Shown here: positions 7,739 to 16,889 of the stretch, piece by piece
Position numbering within the stretch: the stretch's first letter is position 1
Layout of the letters: the number at the start of each line of letters is the position of its first letter
Source of the DNA: PHAA01 sp963665865
GTDB taxonomy: Bacteria > Bacillota > Syntrophomonadia > Syntrophomonadales > Syntrophomonadaceae
Direction of reading: 5' to 3'
Length of the DNA stretch: 64,000 nucleotides
Assembly: GCA_963665865.2 (NCBI GenBank)
Contig: CAXXWF010000001.1
Coordinates: 992,001 to 1,056,000, forward strand
Notes under the pieces: generated by a model
The model's database searches: none
Told to the model about the DNA's origin: nothing
The model's input: the letters and a program-made list of their open reading frames with translations, nothing else
Position numbers and translations under genes: made by a program

Positions 7739-8695
7739 TTGCGAATTGCGCTGGATGTAATGGGAGGAGATCATGCCCCGCAGGAATTAATTGCCGGAGC
7801 TTTAATATGGGCTGAGACCTCAAACACAGAATTATTGTTGGTTGGCCAGGAAGAACGTATTGTGCGAGAGCTTCACAACCAATCATATGACCGTGCTAAA
7901 ATTAGCATAGTAAATGCCACTCAGATTATGGAGATGGATGAACCGGTCACTGCTCTGCGCAAGAAACAGGATTCATCTATCGTGGTGGCTACCCGGCTAG
8001 TAAAGGAAGGCAAGGCCGATGCAGTAGTTTCCTGCGGCAGCACCGCCGCGCAGATGGCTGCGGCCACGCTCATACTGGGTAGATTAGAACATATCGAGCG
8101 CCCACCCATTGTAGCTGTAATACCTGGTATGGCCGGGAAGATTGCTCTCTTATTGGATGTAGGGGCTAATGTAGATTGTAAGCCGCAGCAACTTTTACAG
8201 TTTGCTCTCCTGGGCAGGGTCTACGCGGGCATTCTAACTGGTCTGGATAACCCCCGCGTGGCATTGCTGAACAACGGTGAAGAGGAGGGCAAGGGCAACA
8301 GCCAGACCGTTGCCGCCCACCAACTATTGCATGAACATACTGATCTAAATTTTATAGGTAATATAGAAGGCAGAGATTTGTTTCTTGGCAAGACCGATGT
8401 TGTGGTCTGTGATGGTTTTGTGGGGAATCTACTTCTTAAAAGTATGGAAGGTATGGCTATGTTTATCGGCATGGCTTGTCAGAAAGAATTGGGTAAACTG
8501 CCGGCGGTTTTCCAGTATTTTGATTACAGTCGGGCCGGGGGAGCACCCCTTCTGGGGGTTAATGGGGTAAGTATCGTCTGTCATGGCAGTTCGAAAAGAG
8601 AAGCAGTCTCCAATGGAATAAGAATTGCTGAGCAATGTGTGAACCGCCAGATGGTGCCCAGTCAAATACTAGCATTAGGGGCTGTCAGGGAATAA
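7739..8695 (+). CDS. plsX: Phosphate acyltransferase PlsX
   Basis: A 318-residue enzyme that converts acyl-ACP to acyl-phosphate, the first step of glycerolipid synthesis in most Firmicutes, at the inner face of the membrane. Family marks are the start MRIALDVMGGDHAPQE, the segment SCGSTAAQMAAATLILGRLE, GANVDCKP and the C-terminal GGAPLLGVNG. The start is TTG at 7739, with AGGGAGGGAGG about 7 bases before it. Downstream, after a repeat element, come acp and rnc, as in other Firmicutes lipid clusters; fabD, fabG and fabF are not here. Confidence 0.96.
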   Translation: MRIALDVMGGDHAPQELIAGALIWAETSNTELLLVGQEERIVRELHNQSYDRAKISIVNATQIMEMDEPVTALRKKQDSSIVVATRLVKEGKADAVVSCGSTAAQMAAATLILGRLEHIERPPIVAVIPGMAGKIALLLDVGANVDCKPQQLLQFALLGRVYAGILTGLDNPRVALLNNGEEEGKGNSQTVAAHQLLHEHTDLNFIGNIEGRDLFLGKTDVVVCDGFVGNLLLKSMEGMAMFIGMACQKELGKLPAVFQYFDYSRAGGAPLLGVNGVSIVCHGSSKREAVSNGIRIAEQCVNRQMVPSQILALGAVRE

Positions 8696-8707
8696 AGCTA
8701 GCAGAAT

Positions 8708-8854
8708 ACTCCGAGGATTTTTCGCACTAGACAAGGCGTCAAAGTGCAGTCATACTGAACGTAAGGCAACATTAATTGTGAGCCTTGCGAACATCAGTAG
8801 TGCCCTAAGGGTGCAAGCTTTGATAACGAAGTATAGTGTGAAAAAGACCGGAGT
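8708..8854. repeat. MITE-like 147-bp inverted-repeat element
   Basis: The ends are imperfect inverted repeats of about 21 bases (ACTCCGAGGATTTTTCGCACT and the complement of AGTGTGAAAAAGACCGGAGT). A weaker inner inverted repeat (CTGAACGTAAGGC / GCCTTGCGAACATCAG) lets the whole unit fold on itself. No open frame of note lies inside. It sits between plsX and the acp promoter. Confidence 0.6.
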
Positions 8855-8872
8855 AAATGACTGATTTATTTC

Positions 8873-8902
8873 TTGAGAGTCCCTCTAGCAAGAGTCTATA
8901 AT
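8873..8902 (+). promoter_or_regulatory. Sigma-A promoter of acp-rnc
   Basis: TTGAGA (8873-8878), an 18-base spacer and TATAAT (8897-8902), just outside the inverted-repeat element and 34 bases before the start codon of the acyl carrier protein gene. Confidence 0.75.
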
Positions 8903-8935
8903 ATAATTATTAAAAATAATCCAGGAGATGGTATT

Positions 8936-9181
8936 GTGCATAAAATGCTTAATATTGCTAGAAAGTTATTGGCTGAGCAACTGAACATCCCTATAGAGCG
9001 AATTACTGCTGATACTACATTCTGTGAACTGGAAGCTGATACTATCGATGTGGTGGAGGTAATAATGGCACTCGAGGATATCTATGACGTTGAATTTCCA
9101 GAGAACGATCTAGCATACTATCCCAATCTGGACTCTCTAGTGGCCTTCCTCTATGAATATACCCAACAGGTGAGAAAGTGA
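8936..9181 (+). CDS. Acyl carrier protein-like protein lacking the phosphopantetheine serine
   Basis: An 81-residue acidic protein with the length and helical pattern of AcpP, placed before rnc as acpP is in many bacteria. The canonical DSL attachment motif is replaced: residues read ELEADTIDVVEV (GCT GAT ACT ATC at about 9038-9049), so Thr stands where the modified Ser should be. Phosphopantetheinyl transferases normally need Ser, so it may not be a working carrier for fatty acid synthesis; it could be a diverged paralogue with a structural or regulatory role. I start at GTG 8936 (AGGAG 8 bases before); ATG 8945 is the alternative. The stop overlaps the rnc GTG by 4 bases. Confidence 0.8.
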   Translation: MHKMLNIARKLLAEQLNIPIERITADTTFCELEADTIDVVEVIMALEDIYDVEFPENDLAYYPNLDSLVAFLYEYTQQVRK

Positions 9182-9882
9182 GCAGCCGCGAATCTGCCCA
9201 TGCCTTCCTGGTTGATCATCAGATTCAATTTCATGATGAAGAACTGATGAGTACCGCTCTGATACATCCCTCCTATGCTCAAGAACGCAGCGTACTCAGT
9301 AATAACCAGCGTTTAGAGTTTCTGGGAGACGCGGTATTGGATTTTGTGGTGGCCGAGTATCTATATCAGAGTTATAGAGACAAAGCCGAGGGTGACTTAA
9401 CCCAAATTAGAGCCCGGGTTGTATGTGAGAAAGCCCTGGTTGAAATGGCTAACCGCATTAATATAGGTAAATACTTGATGTTGGGCCGCGGGGAGGATAT
9501 GTCCGGGGGGCGCAATCGTAAATCCATTTTAGCTGATACCGTAGAAGCAGTAATAGGAGCTATTTATCTGGATCAAGGATTAGACTGCGCCCGAGAGTTT
9601 ATTCTCAAACATCTTCAGTCAGTTATAATTGAGACTGCCAGTGGTGATTATCAGGATTACAAGTCGCGTCTGCAAGAAATTGTTCAAGCTCGCAGTAAAG
9701 ACAATGTTCACTATAAAATTATCACTGAGACCGGTCCTGCCCATGCTAAAAGCTTTGTAGCCGGAGTTTTTTTAAAAGATGAACTCCTGGCCACCGGTCA
9801 GGGGAAGAGCAAAAAAGAAGCCGAGCAGAACGCAGCTGGAAAAGCTCTCGATAATGGCATTATCATGGATCTTCTCAGTTGA
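9178..9882 (+). CDS. rnc: Ribonuclease III
   Basis: A 234-residue double-strand RNA endonuclease that processes rRNA precursors and other structured RNA. The N-terminal catalytic domain has the signature RLEFLGDAVLDF (about 42-53) and the second acidic motif DTVEAVIGAIY; the C-terminal half is the double-stranded RNA-binding domain, from DYKSRLQEIVQ to KKEAEQNAAGKAL. The start is GTG 9178, overlapping the preceding stop in GTGA, so translation is coupled to the acyl carrier protein gene. Confidence 0.97.
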   Translation: MSSRESAHAFLVDHQIQFHDEELMSTALIHPSYAQERSVLSNNQRLEFLGDAVLDFVVAEYLYQSYRDKAEGDLTQIRARVVCEKALVEMANRINIGKYLMLGRGEDMSGGRNRKSILADTVEAVIGAIYLDQGLDCAREFILKHLQSVIIETASGDYQDYKSRLQEIVQARSKDNVHYKIITETGPAHAKSFVAGVFLKDELLATGQGKSKKEAEQNAAGKALDNGIIMDLLS

Positions 9883-9898
9883 ATGGATTTAGAAAGTT

Positions 9899-10969
9899 AT
9901 GAAACACTATAATATACCTATCTTTATTCCTCATCTGGGTTGTCCTTATGACTGCATATACTGCAATCAAAAGGTTATTGCCGCACAGATAGAGATACCG
10001 GAACCCCGACAGGTTTCGGATACTATTGAGCAATACCTGGATACTATACCTGGAGAAGCAGCGGTGGAAGTTGCCTTTTTCGGGGGGAACTTTACTGCTG
10101 TAAATAGGCAGCAGCAGGAAGCTTATCTACAAGCCGTACAACCCTTCCTCCAGCAAGGTCGAGTTGCAAGTATTAGAATTTCCACCCGGCCCGACTATAT
10201 AGATGAAACAGAACTGGACCTATTGGCTCATTATGGAGTTAAGCTAATTGAGCTGGGGGTACAGTCCATGAGTGAAACCGTTCTGCGAGCCTCAATTCGG
10301 AATTATGGCCCGATTGATGTCAACAAAAGTTGTCACCTCATTAAAGCAAGAGGCTTTGACCTCGGTATACAGCTAATGATCGGGTTGCCCATGGACAGTT
10401 ATGTTCAGGATATAGAGACAACTCACCAGGTAATATTACTGCGACCCCAGGTAGTACGCATTTATCCAACCCTGGTAATTGCAGATACAGCGCTGGAAGC
10501 CATGTGGAACCGCGGCGAGTATATTCCTTTGGGTCTAGATGAGGCTGTAGCTATCTGCTCGGACATGTTTTTGCTTTTTCAAAAGGAAAGTATTAGGGTA
10601 ATACGGATGGGGTTATACCCTGGTGAGGAGCTTCGTCGTGATGGGGTCGTTAAAGCAGGTCCCTTTCATTCCAGTTTTGGCGAACTGGTGGAGCAGAGGA
10701 TATTTAAAAAGCAAGCCGAGGCTGCCATAACCCTACATAGAGGTAAATATGGATACCACTCAGATATTAACCTGTATGTCCATTCTCGTGATATATCTAA
10801 AATGACCGGCAAACAAAAAACAAACTTAAATGAGTTGAAACAAGCATTGGAACTGGATGAATTACGATTAATAGGTAAACAGAATTTAAAGCGCAACTGG
10901 GTCGGGGTTAGTACCGCGGGGGCGTCAGAAGTTGAAATACTATTAACCCGTGCAGAATTCCTTGGATAA
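9899..10969 (+). CDS. Radical SAM protein, Elp3/YhcC-like
   Basis: A 356-residue protein with the radical SAM cluster motif CPYDCIYC (residues 15-22), then GGNFTA and a TIM-barrel pattern (RISTRPDYID, ELGVQSMSE, IGLPMDS) like the radical SAM half of Elp3. It lacks the GNAT acetyltransferase domain of true Elp3. Homologues often lie between rnc and smc in Firmicutes; their substrate is not established as far as I know, though tRNA modification is suspected. It follows rnc by 16 bases, so it is probably in the same transcript. Confidence 0.85.
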   Translation: MKHYNIPIFIPHLGCPYDCIYCNQKVIAAQIEIPEPRQVSDTIEQYLDTIPGEAAVEVAFFGGNFTAVNRQQQEAYLQAVQPFLQQGRVASIRISTRPDYIDETELDLLAHYGVKLIELGVQSMSETVLRASIRNYGPIDVNKSCHLIKARGFDLGIQLMIGLPMDSYVQDIETTHQVILLRPQVVRIYPTLVIADTALEAMWNRGEYIPLGLDEAVAICSDMFLLFQKESIRVIRMGLYPGEELRRDGVVKAGPFHSSFGELVEQRIFKKQAEAAITLHRGKYGYHSDINLYVHSRDISKMTGKQKTNLNELKQALELDELRLIGKQNLKRNWVGVSTAGASEVEILLTRAEFLG

Positions 10970-11282
10970 TTATTGCCGGTGGTGAGATTTTGGTCATGGG
11001 TTAACCGAATCCTGGCTGAATGATGACTTATTATCTCTGCCTAATATTTAATAGTCAAACAAACGGGGGTGGAGACCGATGGACTTCGCTTTTTTTGTTT
11101 GCGGCTATTTTGAGTTTTAATTAGCATAATGACGAACCATAAAAAAGCTTGAGTAAAAATAATACCATAAAAAGGTTATTACTTATCCTTTGTCTAATTA
11201 ATGAATTGACTACAAGCCAGGATGAATCTGGATAGATCCAGATAAACTAATCTTTGGACAACAATTTTTCAGGAGGAATAGA
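10970..11282. other. Intergenic region before smc
   Basis: No gene seen. A hairpin CAAACAAA...TTTGTTTG (about 11056-11102, with a T-run inside the 3' arm) could end the rnc transcript. A small perfect inverted repeat TCTGGATAGATCCAGA lies at 11227-11242. TTGACT at 11206 has no good -10 partner. The smc ribosome site CAGGAGGAATAGA ends just before 11283. Confidence 0.55.
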
Positions 11283-14200
11283 GTGTATCTTAAACGACTG
11301 GAAATAAAGGGCTTTAAGTCCTTCGCGGACCAAACTGAACTTAATCTTAATCCAGGTATAAATATTGTTGCGGGTCCCAATGGGTGCGGCAAAAGCAATA
11401 TAGTTGATGCTATCCGCTGGGTTCTCGGCGAGGCCAATGTCCGTCACTTGAGAGGATACAAGAATGAAGATGTTATTTTCAACGGAACTGACAAGAAGAA
11501 AGCTCTGGGGATGGCTCAGGTTGACATGACGGTTGATAATTCAGAAGGGACACTACCTTTGGATTATAGCGAAGTGACCATAAGCCGAAAAATTTTCCGT
11601 TCTGGTGAAAGTGAATTTTATCTGAACAAATTACGGGTGAGAATGAGGGATATCGTAAAACTTTATACAGATACCGGCTTGGGCAAGAAGGGTTATTCTA
11701 TTATGGGACAGGGTGAGTTAGAAAGAGTGCTGAATGGCCAGCCCTTTGACCGCAGGCTGATGCTGGAGGAAGCTGCAGGTACGATGAGATATCGCCAGCA
11801 AAGAGATGAAGTTCTCCAGCGGATACTAGTTACTACTCAGGATTTGCTCCGTGTGGAAGACATTTTAAACGAACTGGGTAGCAGAAAGATTGAACTATAT
11901 AATAAGGCGGAAAAAGCTAAGACCTATTTAGCGGTGAGGGTGGAACATAATGGCTTGGAGAAGCAGGTCCTGGCCTTTCAAATCAAAGAAGCTCATGAAA
12001 ACTTGTTGAGCAAAGAGATTGAGTTGACTAACAAACAATCCAATCTGAGACAAATAACAGATAGGCTGGGAAATTTAAGGACCAATTTACAGAAGACCGA
12101 AGAGCTATTGGAAAACAAAAGAGCATATTTCAGCCAGATTAATGATACTCGGCACGGATTAGAGACTGACTTGAATCGAATGAGGTCAGATGTAAAACTC
12201 AGTCAGGAGCGGATCAAAAACTACCGGGAAAGAATTGAAGCAGCCGGAAATGACAGTGACAAATATACTCTCCGGTTGGAAAAATTGGAACAGGACATAC
12301 AATCCAAAATAGATGATTTTAATGTGGAAAAAAGACAATATCAGGAGAGAAAAATTGAGGTGGATGATCTTGGTCAGGAGATATTAAACATTGAAAAACT
12401 GATGGCAGAACAGTCCCAAGGTCTTGAACAGCAAAATCAACTAGTTTTTGAAAGAGTGAAACGAGAAGCCCAAATAAGAAATGAAATCACTGATCTGGAA
12501 AATAGGATAAAAAAAGCGCAAGAGAAAAAAGAGCGTTTGTTAATTAGATTGGATGAGAACAAAGAGCAGTTGATTAGCAGCACTCAAAATGCGAAAGATC
12601 TCCATAACCAGATAGAGCAGCATTGCATTCTCCAGCATAAATGGGAAAAAATGGTGGAGGATGCTGACAGCCAAAAGGAGGAATATCTTAAGTCGCAGGC
12701 TTATATAGATAAGGAATACGATAATATCAATCGGGAACGACTGAATCTAGAACATAAACTTATAGTTTTAAAAGATTTGCAGAAGAATTACGCGGGTTAT
12801 TCTGATGGTGTAAAGGCACTGCTAAGATCGATTGACCGGGGAGAGCACCAACTTAAGGGAATAACCGGACTAGTGGCCAATTTAATTCAGGTGCCTGCAG
12901 GCTTGGAGGTGGCCCTTGATATTGCCCTGGGCAAAGGAATAGAGAATGTGGTGGTGGAAACAGCCGAGTCCGCTCGTAGGGCTATTCAATTCTTACAACA
13001 GCAGCATTTGGGCCGGGTTACCTTTTTACCCCTTGATGTCTTGCGGGCGCAGCCAATTCCAGCTCGAATCAAGGAAGAGTTGAGTGGTGAAAAAGGGGTG
13101 TTGGGACTAGCAGCGGATTTGATACAATATGAGATAAAATATGAAAAGGTCTTTACATATTTACTAGGGCGAGTGCTGCTGGTACAGGACCTAGGGTGCG
13201 GGATGAGTATTTTTAAAAAGATCCAGTATTCCCTGCGGATTGTCACCCTGGAAGGGGAGATTATAAATACCTTTGGTGCTATGACGGGTGGGACTCTCAA
13301 ACAACCACAATCCAGCCCCTTGCGCCGTAACCGGGAGGAAAAACAAATCAACCTGCAATTGGCTGAATTACGTCAGGCCGAGGTTATTAACCGCAATTCG
13401 GCATCTGACTTAGCAGACAACTTGAAATTGCTGGAGGGCAGACTGCAGGAGGGGAGAAATGGCAAGGCCGAAGTAGAAATTCAGTTGAAAATTATTCGGG
13501 ATGAAGAACGGCGTATCCAGGCCCTGACCGAGAGTACTGCTCTGGATAAAGACATATATACAAGAGAAATATCTGGGCTGGAGGACTACATCCGACTAAC
13601 CGAGGAAGAAATGCAGAGCGTGCAGGATAAATACCGGGCTGTAAGGGCGGAGAATAATCTTATCACTGATGAAATGGGCAAACTTAAATTAGGAATAGAG
13701 ACAAATCGCCGCGAATACGAGGTGAGAAAAGAACGGTTTTCATCCCACCAGGAGCAACTGGAAATGAAGCAAAGAGAGTTAGAAAACAATGAGCAAAATA
13801 TTGCCCAATTTGATCAAGTGAAAAACTCTTACCGTCAGTCAGTTATGGAAGCCCAGGCGCTGCAAGCACGGCTGCAGCAAGACATAGACATTCATCAGGG
13901 AAGGATTAATTCTGGCAATGAAATAATAGCAGAAAAAATGCAAGAGCTAAGCACAATTGTTGATATACTTAATGCCACCCACACAGAAGAAGAAATAATT
14001 GGTCAAGAGATAGATAACATTCGCATTGCGATCCTGCCCCTACATCAGCAAATTGAAGAGCGGCAAGGTCAGCTGCGAGCGCTGGAGATGAAGAGCGTAA
14101 GGCTGGAAACTGAATTAGAAGCTCTGTTGACTCTTTGGCAGGAAAAATATGAGTCAGAAGATTTTGCCGCTTATGGCTCTAATCTAACATCTCGTCAAAT

Positions 14201-14861
14201 TAGAGACAACCGCATGCGAATAGAGGAATTACGATCCCAAATAGAATTATTGGGATCGATTGATATTGATTCTATAAAGGAATATGATGACATAAAGGTG
14301 CGTTATGACTTTTTACATCAGCAGACTGGAGATTTGTCAGCGGCTAAAGTTTCTCTGCAAAACCTTCTCCAGGAAACTGAAAAGATTATGGCGAATAACT
14401 TTTCGAACTTTCTGGCTCTGGCTGATGAGAGTTTTAGCAAAACTTTTATGGAAATTTTTAATGGTGGGGAAGCCAGCTTAAACATAGAATCCGTCAATGA
14501 CCTAGCTGCAGGAGTTGATATTGTGGTTAAGATGCCAGGCAAACGCAGCCAGTCACTAAATTTACTCTCCGGTGGGGAAAGGGCTTTAACTTGTATTGCC
14601 TTTATATTTTCGTTATTACGTCTGAAGCCTGCACCATTTTGCTTGTTAGACGAAATTGATGCATCGCTGGATGAAACAAATCTGATAAGGTTTGCCGACT
14701 TTCTTAAGCGTATGTCCAATGACACCCAATTTATAGTTATTACGCATCGTCAGGCTACCATTGAAGCAGGCAGCAATATTTACGGGATTACCATGCCGCA
14801 GGAGGGGATTTCGTCAGTGCTGTCAATTAACTGCGATAAGATTCAAAGTTTAGCCGGTTAA
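11283..14861 (+). CDS. smc: Chromosome segregation protein SMC
   Basis: A 1192-residue condensin ATPase that organises and segregates the nucleoid with ScpA/ScpB. The N-terminal head has Walker A GPNGCGKSN (about 32-40). Two long coiled-coil arms (roughly 170-500 and 670-1000) flank a hinge at about 515-650 (YSDGVKALL to FGAMTGGT). The C-terminal head has the signature LSGGERAL and Walker B FCLLDEIDASLDE. The start is GTG 11283 behind CAGGAGGA. Length is normal for the family, and ftsY follows as in B. subtilis. Confidence 0.97.
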   Translation: MYLKRLEIKGFKSFADQTELNLNPGINIVAGPNGCGKSNIVDAIRWVLGEANVRHLRGYKNEDVIFNGTDKKKALGMAQVDMTVDNSEGTLPLDYSEVTISRKIFRSGESEFYLNKLRVRMRDIVKLYTDTGLGKKGYSIMGQGELERVLNGQPFDRRLMLEEAAGTMRYRQQRDEVLQRILVTTQDLLRVEDILNELGSRKIELYNKAEKAKTYLAVRVEHNGLEKQVLAFQIKEAHENLLSKEIELTNKQSNLRQITDRLGNLRTNLQKTEELLENKRAYFSQINDTRHGLETDLNRMRSDVKLSQERIKNYRERIEAAGNDSDKYTLRLEKLEQDIQSKIDDFNVEKRQYQERKIEVDDLGQEILNIEKLMAEQSQGLEQQNQLVFERVKREAQIRNEITDLENRIKKAQEKKERLLIRLDENKEQLISSTQNAKDLHNQIEQHCILQHKWEKMVEDADSQKEEYLKSQAYIDKEYDNINRERLNLEHKLIVLKDLQKNYAGYSDGVKALLRSIDRGEHQLKGITGLVANLIQVPAGLEVALDIALGKGIENVVVETAESARRAIQFLQQQHLGRVTFLPLDVLRAQPIPARIKEELSGEKGVLGLAADLIQYEIKYEKVFTYLLGRVLLVQDLGCGMSIFKKIQYSLRIVTLEGEIINTFGAMTGGTLKQPQSSPLRRNREEKQINLQLAELRQAEVINRNSASDLADNLKLLEGRLQEGRNGKAEVEIQLKIIRDEERRIQALTESTALDKDIYTREISGLEDYIRLTEEEMQSVQDKYRAVRAENNLITDEMGKLKLGIETNRREYEVRKERFSSHQEQLEMKQRELENNEQNIAQFDQVKNSYRQSVMEAQALQARLQQDIDIHQGRINSGNEIIAEKMQELSTIVDILNATHTEEEIIGQEIDNIRIAILPLHQQIEERQGQLRALEMKSVRLETELEALLTLWQEKYESEDFAAYGSNLTSRQIRDNRMRIEELRSQIELLGSIDIDSIKEYDDIKVRYDFLHQQTGDLSAAKVSLQNLLQETEKIMANNFSNFLALADESFSKTFMEIFNGGEASLNIESVNDLAAGVDIVVKMPGKRSQSLNLLSGGERALTCIAFIFSLLRLKPAPFCLLDEIDASLDETNLIRFADFLKRMSNDTQFIVITHRQATIEAGSNIYGITMPQEGISSVLSINCDKIQSLAG

Positions 14862-14949
14862 ACATCGTACACTATTACTCCTAACCCAAATCATTAAGGT
14901 GACAGTATACCATACTATGCCCAATACAATGAAGAAAGAGGTTCCGGTG

Positions 14950-16071
14950 ATGGCATTATTCGATAAATTCAAATGGAGCAAAAAGGAAGATAAAGGCGCC
15001 GAAACTATTAGAGAATTGACAGATGAATCCCAGGAAGTTGACAAGGTAAGCAGGGAGATTGATGTTAAGGATCGGGAGATAGACGCATCAAAACCTATAA
15101 CTGGTACCGATGCTATACCATTGGAACCGGCCTTTGATGTTTCCCCGAAAACCAAAGAAGGAATCTTAGAACGATTCAAAATTGGTTTGAGCAAGACACG
15201 TAAAAATATTGGCGATAAAATTGATAATTTGATCAAAAGCACCCGTAAACTGGACAGTGAGTTCTTTGAGGAATTGGAAGAAATACTGATCCAGGCCGAT
15301 GTTGGCATGAAGACATCGTTGGAACTAGTGAGCAATATCAAGGCAGCCGCCGCTAAAAAGAAGATCAACGATCCGGGCGAGGTCACCCAGCTTATCCAAG
15401 AGGAGATAGCTAAGTTGTTAGGAACTACTCCTAAGCCCTTGAATACAGCGGTGCAAAAGCCTGCTATAATCTTAGTGGTAGGTGTTAATGGCGCCGGCAA
15501 GACCACCACCATTGCCAAGCTGGCCAACCGACTCAAGAACGAAAACCACAAGGTTATACTGGCGGCAGGGGACACCTTTCGGGCAGCGGCCATTGACCAG
15601 CTCCAAATATGGGCAGACCGCATAGGAGTGGAATTAATTAAGCATAAGGAAGGGTCTGACCCGGGCGCAGTGGTTTATGATGCAATTAGCGCTGCTCGTG
15701 CACGCAAGGCGGATGTATTAATCATTGATACCGCTGGCCGGCTGCAGAATAAAACCAATTTGATGAAAGAGATTGGTAAAGTAAGAAAGGTGATTGAGAG
15801 GGAAATACCTGAAGCTCCTCATGAAGTGCTGTTGGTTGTAGATGCTACCACCGGCCAGAATGCTGTTAGCCAAGCAAAAATATTTGGCGAAGCTACTGGA
15901 GTGAGCGGCATTGTACTGACCAAACTGGATGGTACGGCCAAAGGTGGAATAGTCATAGCCGTTGCCCAGGAACTCGATATACCTGTAAAAATGATAGGTA
16001 TAGGAGAAAAGCTCGAGGACTTACGGGATTTTTCCCCAGAGATTTTTGCTGCGGCACTCTTTGAAAAATGA
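14950..16071 (+). CDS. ftsY: Signal recognition particle receptor FtsY
   Basis: A GTPase (373 aa from this start) that docks SRP-bound ribosomes at the membrane. It has an acidic charged N-terminal region, a helical N domain (about 65-140) and a G domain with GVNGAGKTTT (P-loop), DTFRAAA, DTAGR and TKLDG. I chose ATG 14950 because AAAGAGG lies 9 bases upstream and the protein then opens with MALFDKFKW, as many FtsY do; GTG 14899 would add 17 residues but has a weak ribosome site. It follows smc by 88 bases. Confidence 0.95.
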   Translation: MALFDKFKWSKKEDKGAETIRELTDESQEVDKVSREIDVKDREIDASKPITGTDAIPLEPAFDVSPKTKEGILERFKIGLSKTRKNIGDKIDNLIKSTRKLDSEFFEELEEILIQADVGMKTSLELVSNIKAAAAKKKINDPGEVTQLIQEEIAKLLGTTPKPLNTAVQKPAIILVVGVNGAGKTTTIAKLANRLKNENHKVILAAGDTFRAAAIDQLQIWADRIGVELIKHKEGSDPGAVVYDAISAARARKADVLIIDTAGRLQNKTNLMKEIGKVRKVIEREIPEAPHEVLLVVDATTGQNAVSQAKIFGEATGVSGIVLTKLDGTAKGGIVIAVAQELDIPVKMIGIGEKLEDLRDFSPEIFAAALFEK

Positions 16072-16094
16072 TCATAGAAAGGTGGGTTATTTGA

Positions 16095-16889
16095 ATGCCC
16101 AAAATAGGTGTAATCGGAGGAACAGGAGTTTATAATCCCAAATTATTGGATGATGTGAGAGAGACAATCGAGGTTACCCCCTATGGTGAAGTTAAGGCCA
16201 TTATCGGTAATTATAAGGACGAAGAAATCGTTTTTATTCCTAGACATGGGGCAGAACATAGTATTCCCCCGCATTTAATCAATTACCGAGCTAATATCAT
16301 GGCCTTAAAACAACTGGGAGTAAAGACTATTATTGCAACGGCTGCGGTTGGATCGCTGCACTTTGATCGTAAACCCGGTCAATATGTGCTGGCCGATCAA
16401 TTTTTGGACTTTACTAAAATACGCAAGAGCAGCTTTTTTGAAGGCGGAGAGCAGGGTGTAGTTCACTGTGACATGACCGTGCCATACTGCCCTGAAGTTA
16501 GAGCCGCCATCAAAAAGGCGGGCGACGAGAGAGGTTTGAAAATTCATAATGGTGGTACCTATGTCTGCACGGAAGGACCGCGTTTTGAAACAGCGGCCGA
16601 AATTGAAATGTTCAAAGTCCTAGGCGGACAGGTTATAGGCATGACCAGTGTTCCCGAAGTCTGTCTGGCACGGGAATTGGGTATTTGTTATGCGAATATA
16701 TCCATAATTACCAATCATGCTGCCGGCATTTCACCGAACGTTCTAAATCATACCGAAGTAGTGGAGGTTATGAAAAATAGTATCCATGATGTCCGCTATT
16801 TAATAATGGAAAGCATTAAGTTTTTGGGCGATTCAAGAACCTGTGATTGTGGTCAAATATTAAAGGAAACCAGGATAAGCGAGGCATGA
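16095..16889 (+). CDS. mtnP: S-methyl-5'-thioadenosine (or methylthioinosine) phosphorylase
   Basis: A 264-residue nucleoside phosphorylase that splits methylthioadenosine with phosphate to 5-methylthioribose 1-phosphate plus base. Family motifs: IGGTGVY at the N-terminus, PRHGAEHSIPPH, the phosphate-binding TAAVGSL, CTEGPRFET and the purine-site SIITNHAAG. The mtaD deaminase in the same cluster raises the option that the substrate is methylthioinosine; sequence alone cannot settle this. The stop overlaps the mtnA start in ATGA, so translation is coupled. Confidence 0.92.
   Translation: MPKIGVIGGTGVYNPKLLDDVRETIEVTPYGEVKAIIGNYKDEEIVFIPRHGAEHSIPPHLINYRANIMALKQLGVKTIIATAAVGSLHFDRKPGQYVLADQFLDFTKIRKSSFFEGGEQGVVHCDMTVPYCPEVRAAIKKAGDERGLKIHNGGTYVCTEGPRFETAAEIEMFKVLGGQVIGMTSVPEVCLARELGICYANISIITNHAAGISPNVLNHTEVVEVMKNSIHDVRYLIMESIKFLGDSRTCDCGQILKETRISEA

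Noticed and set aside
11206..11234. Promoter for smc with TTGACT
   Set aside because: At the right spacing the -10 would be TGGATA, too far from consensus to claim.
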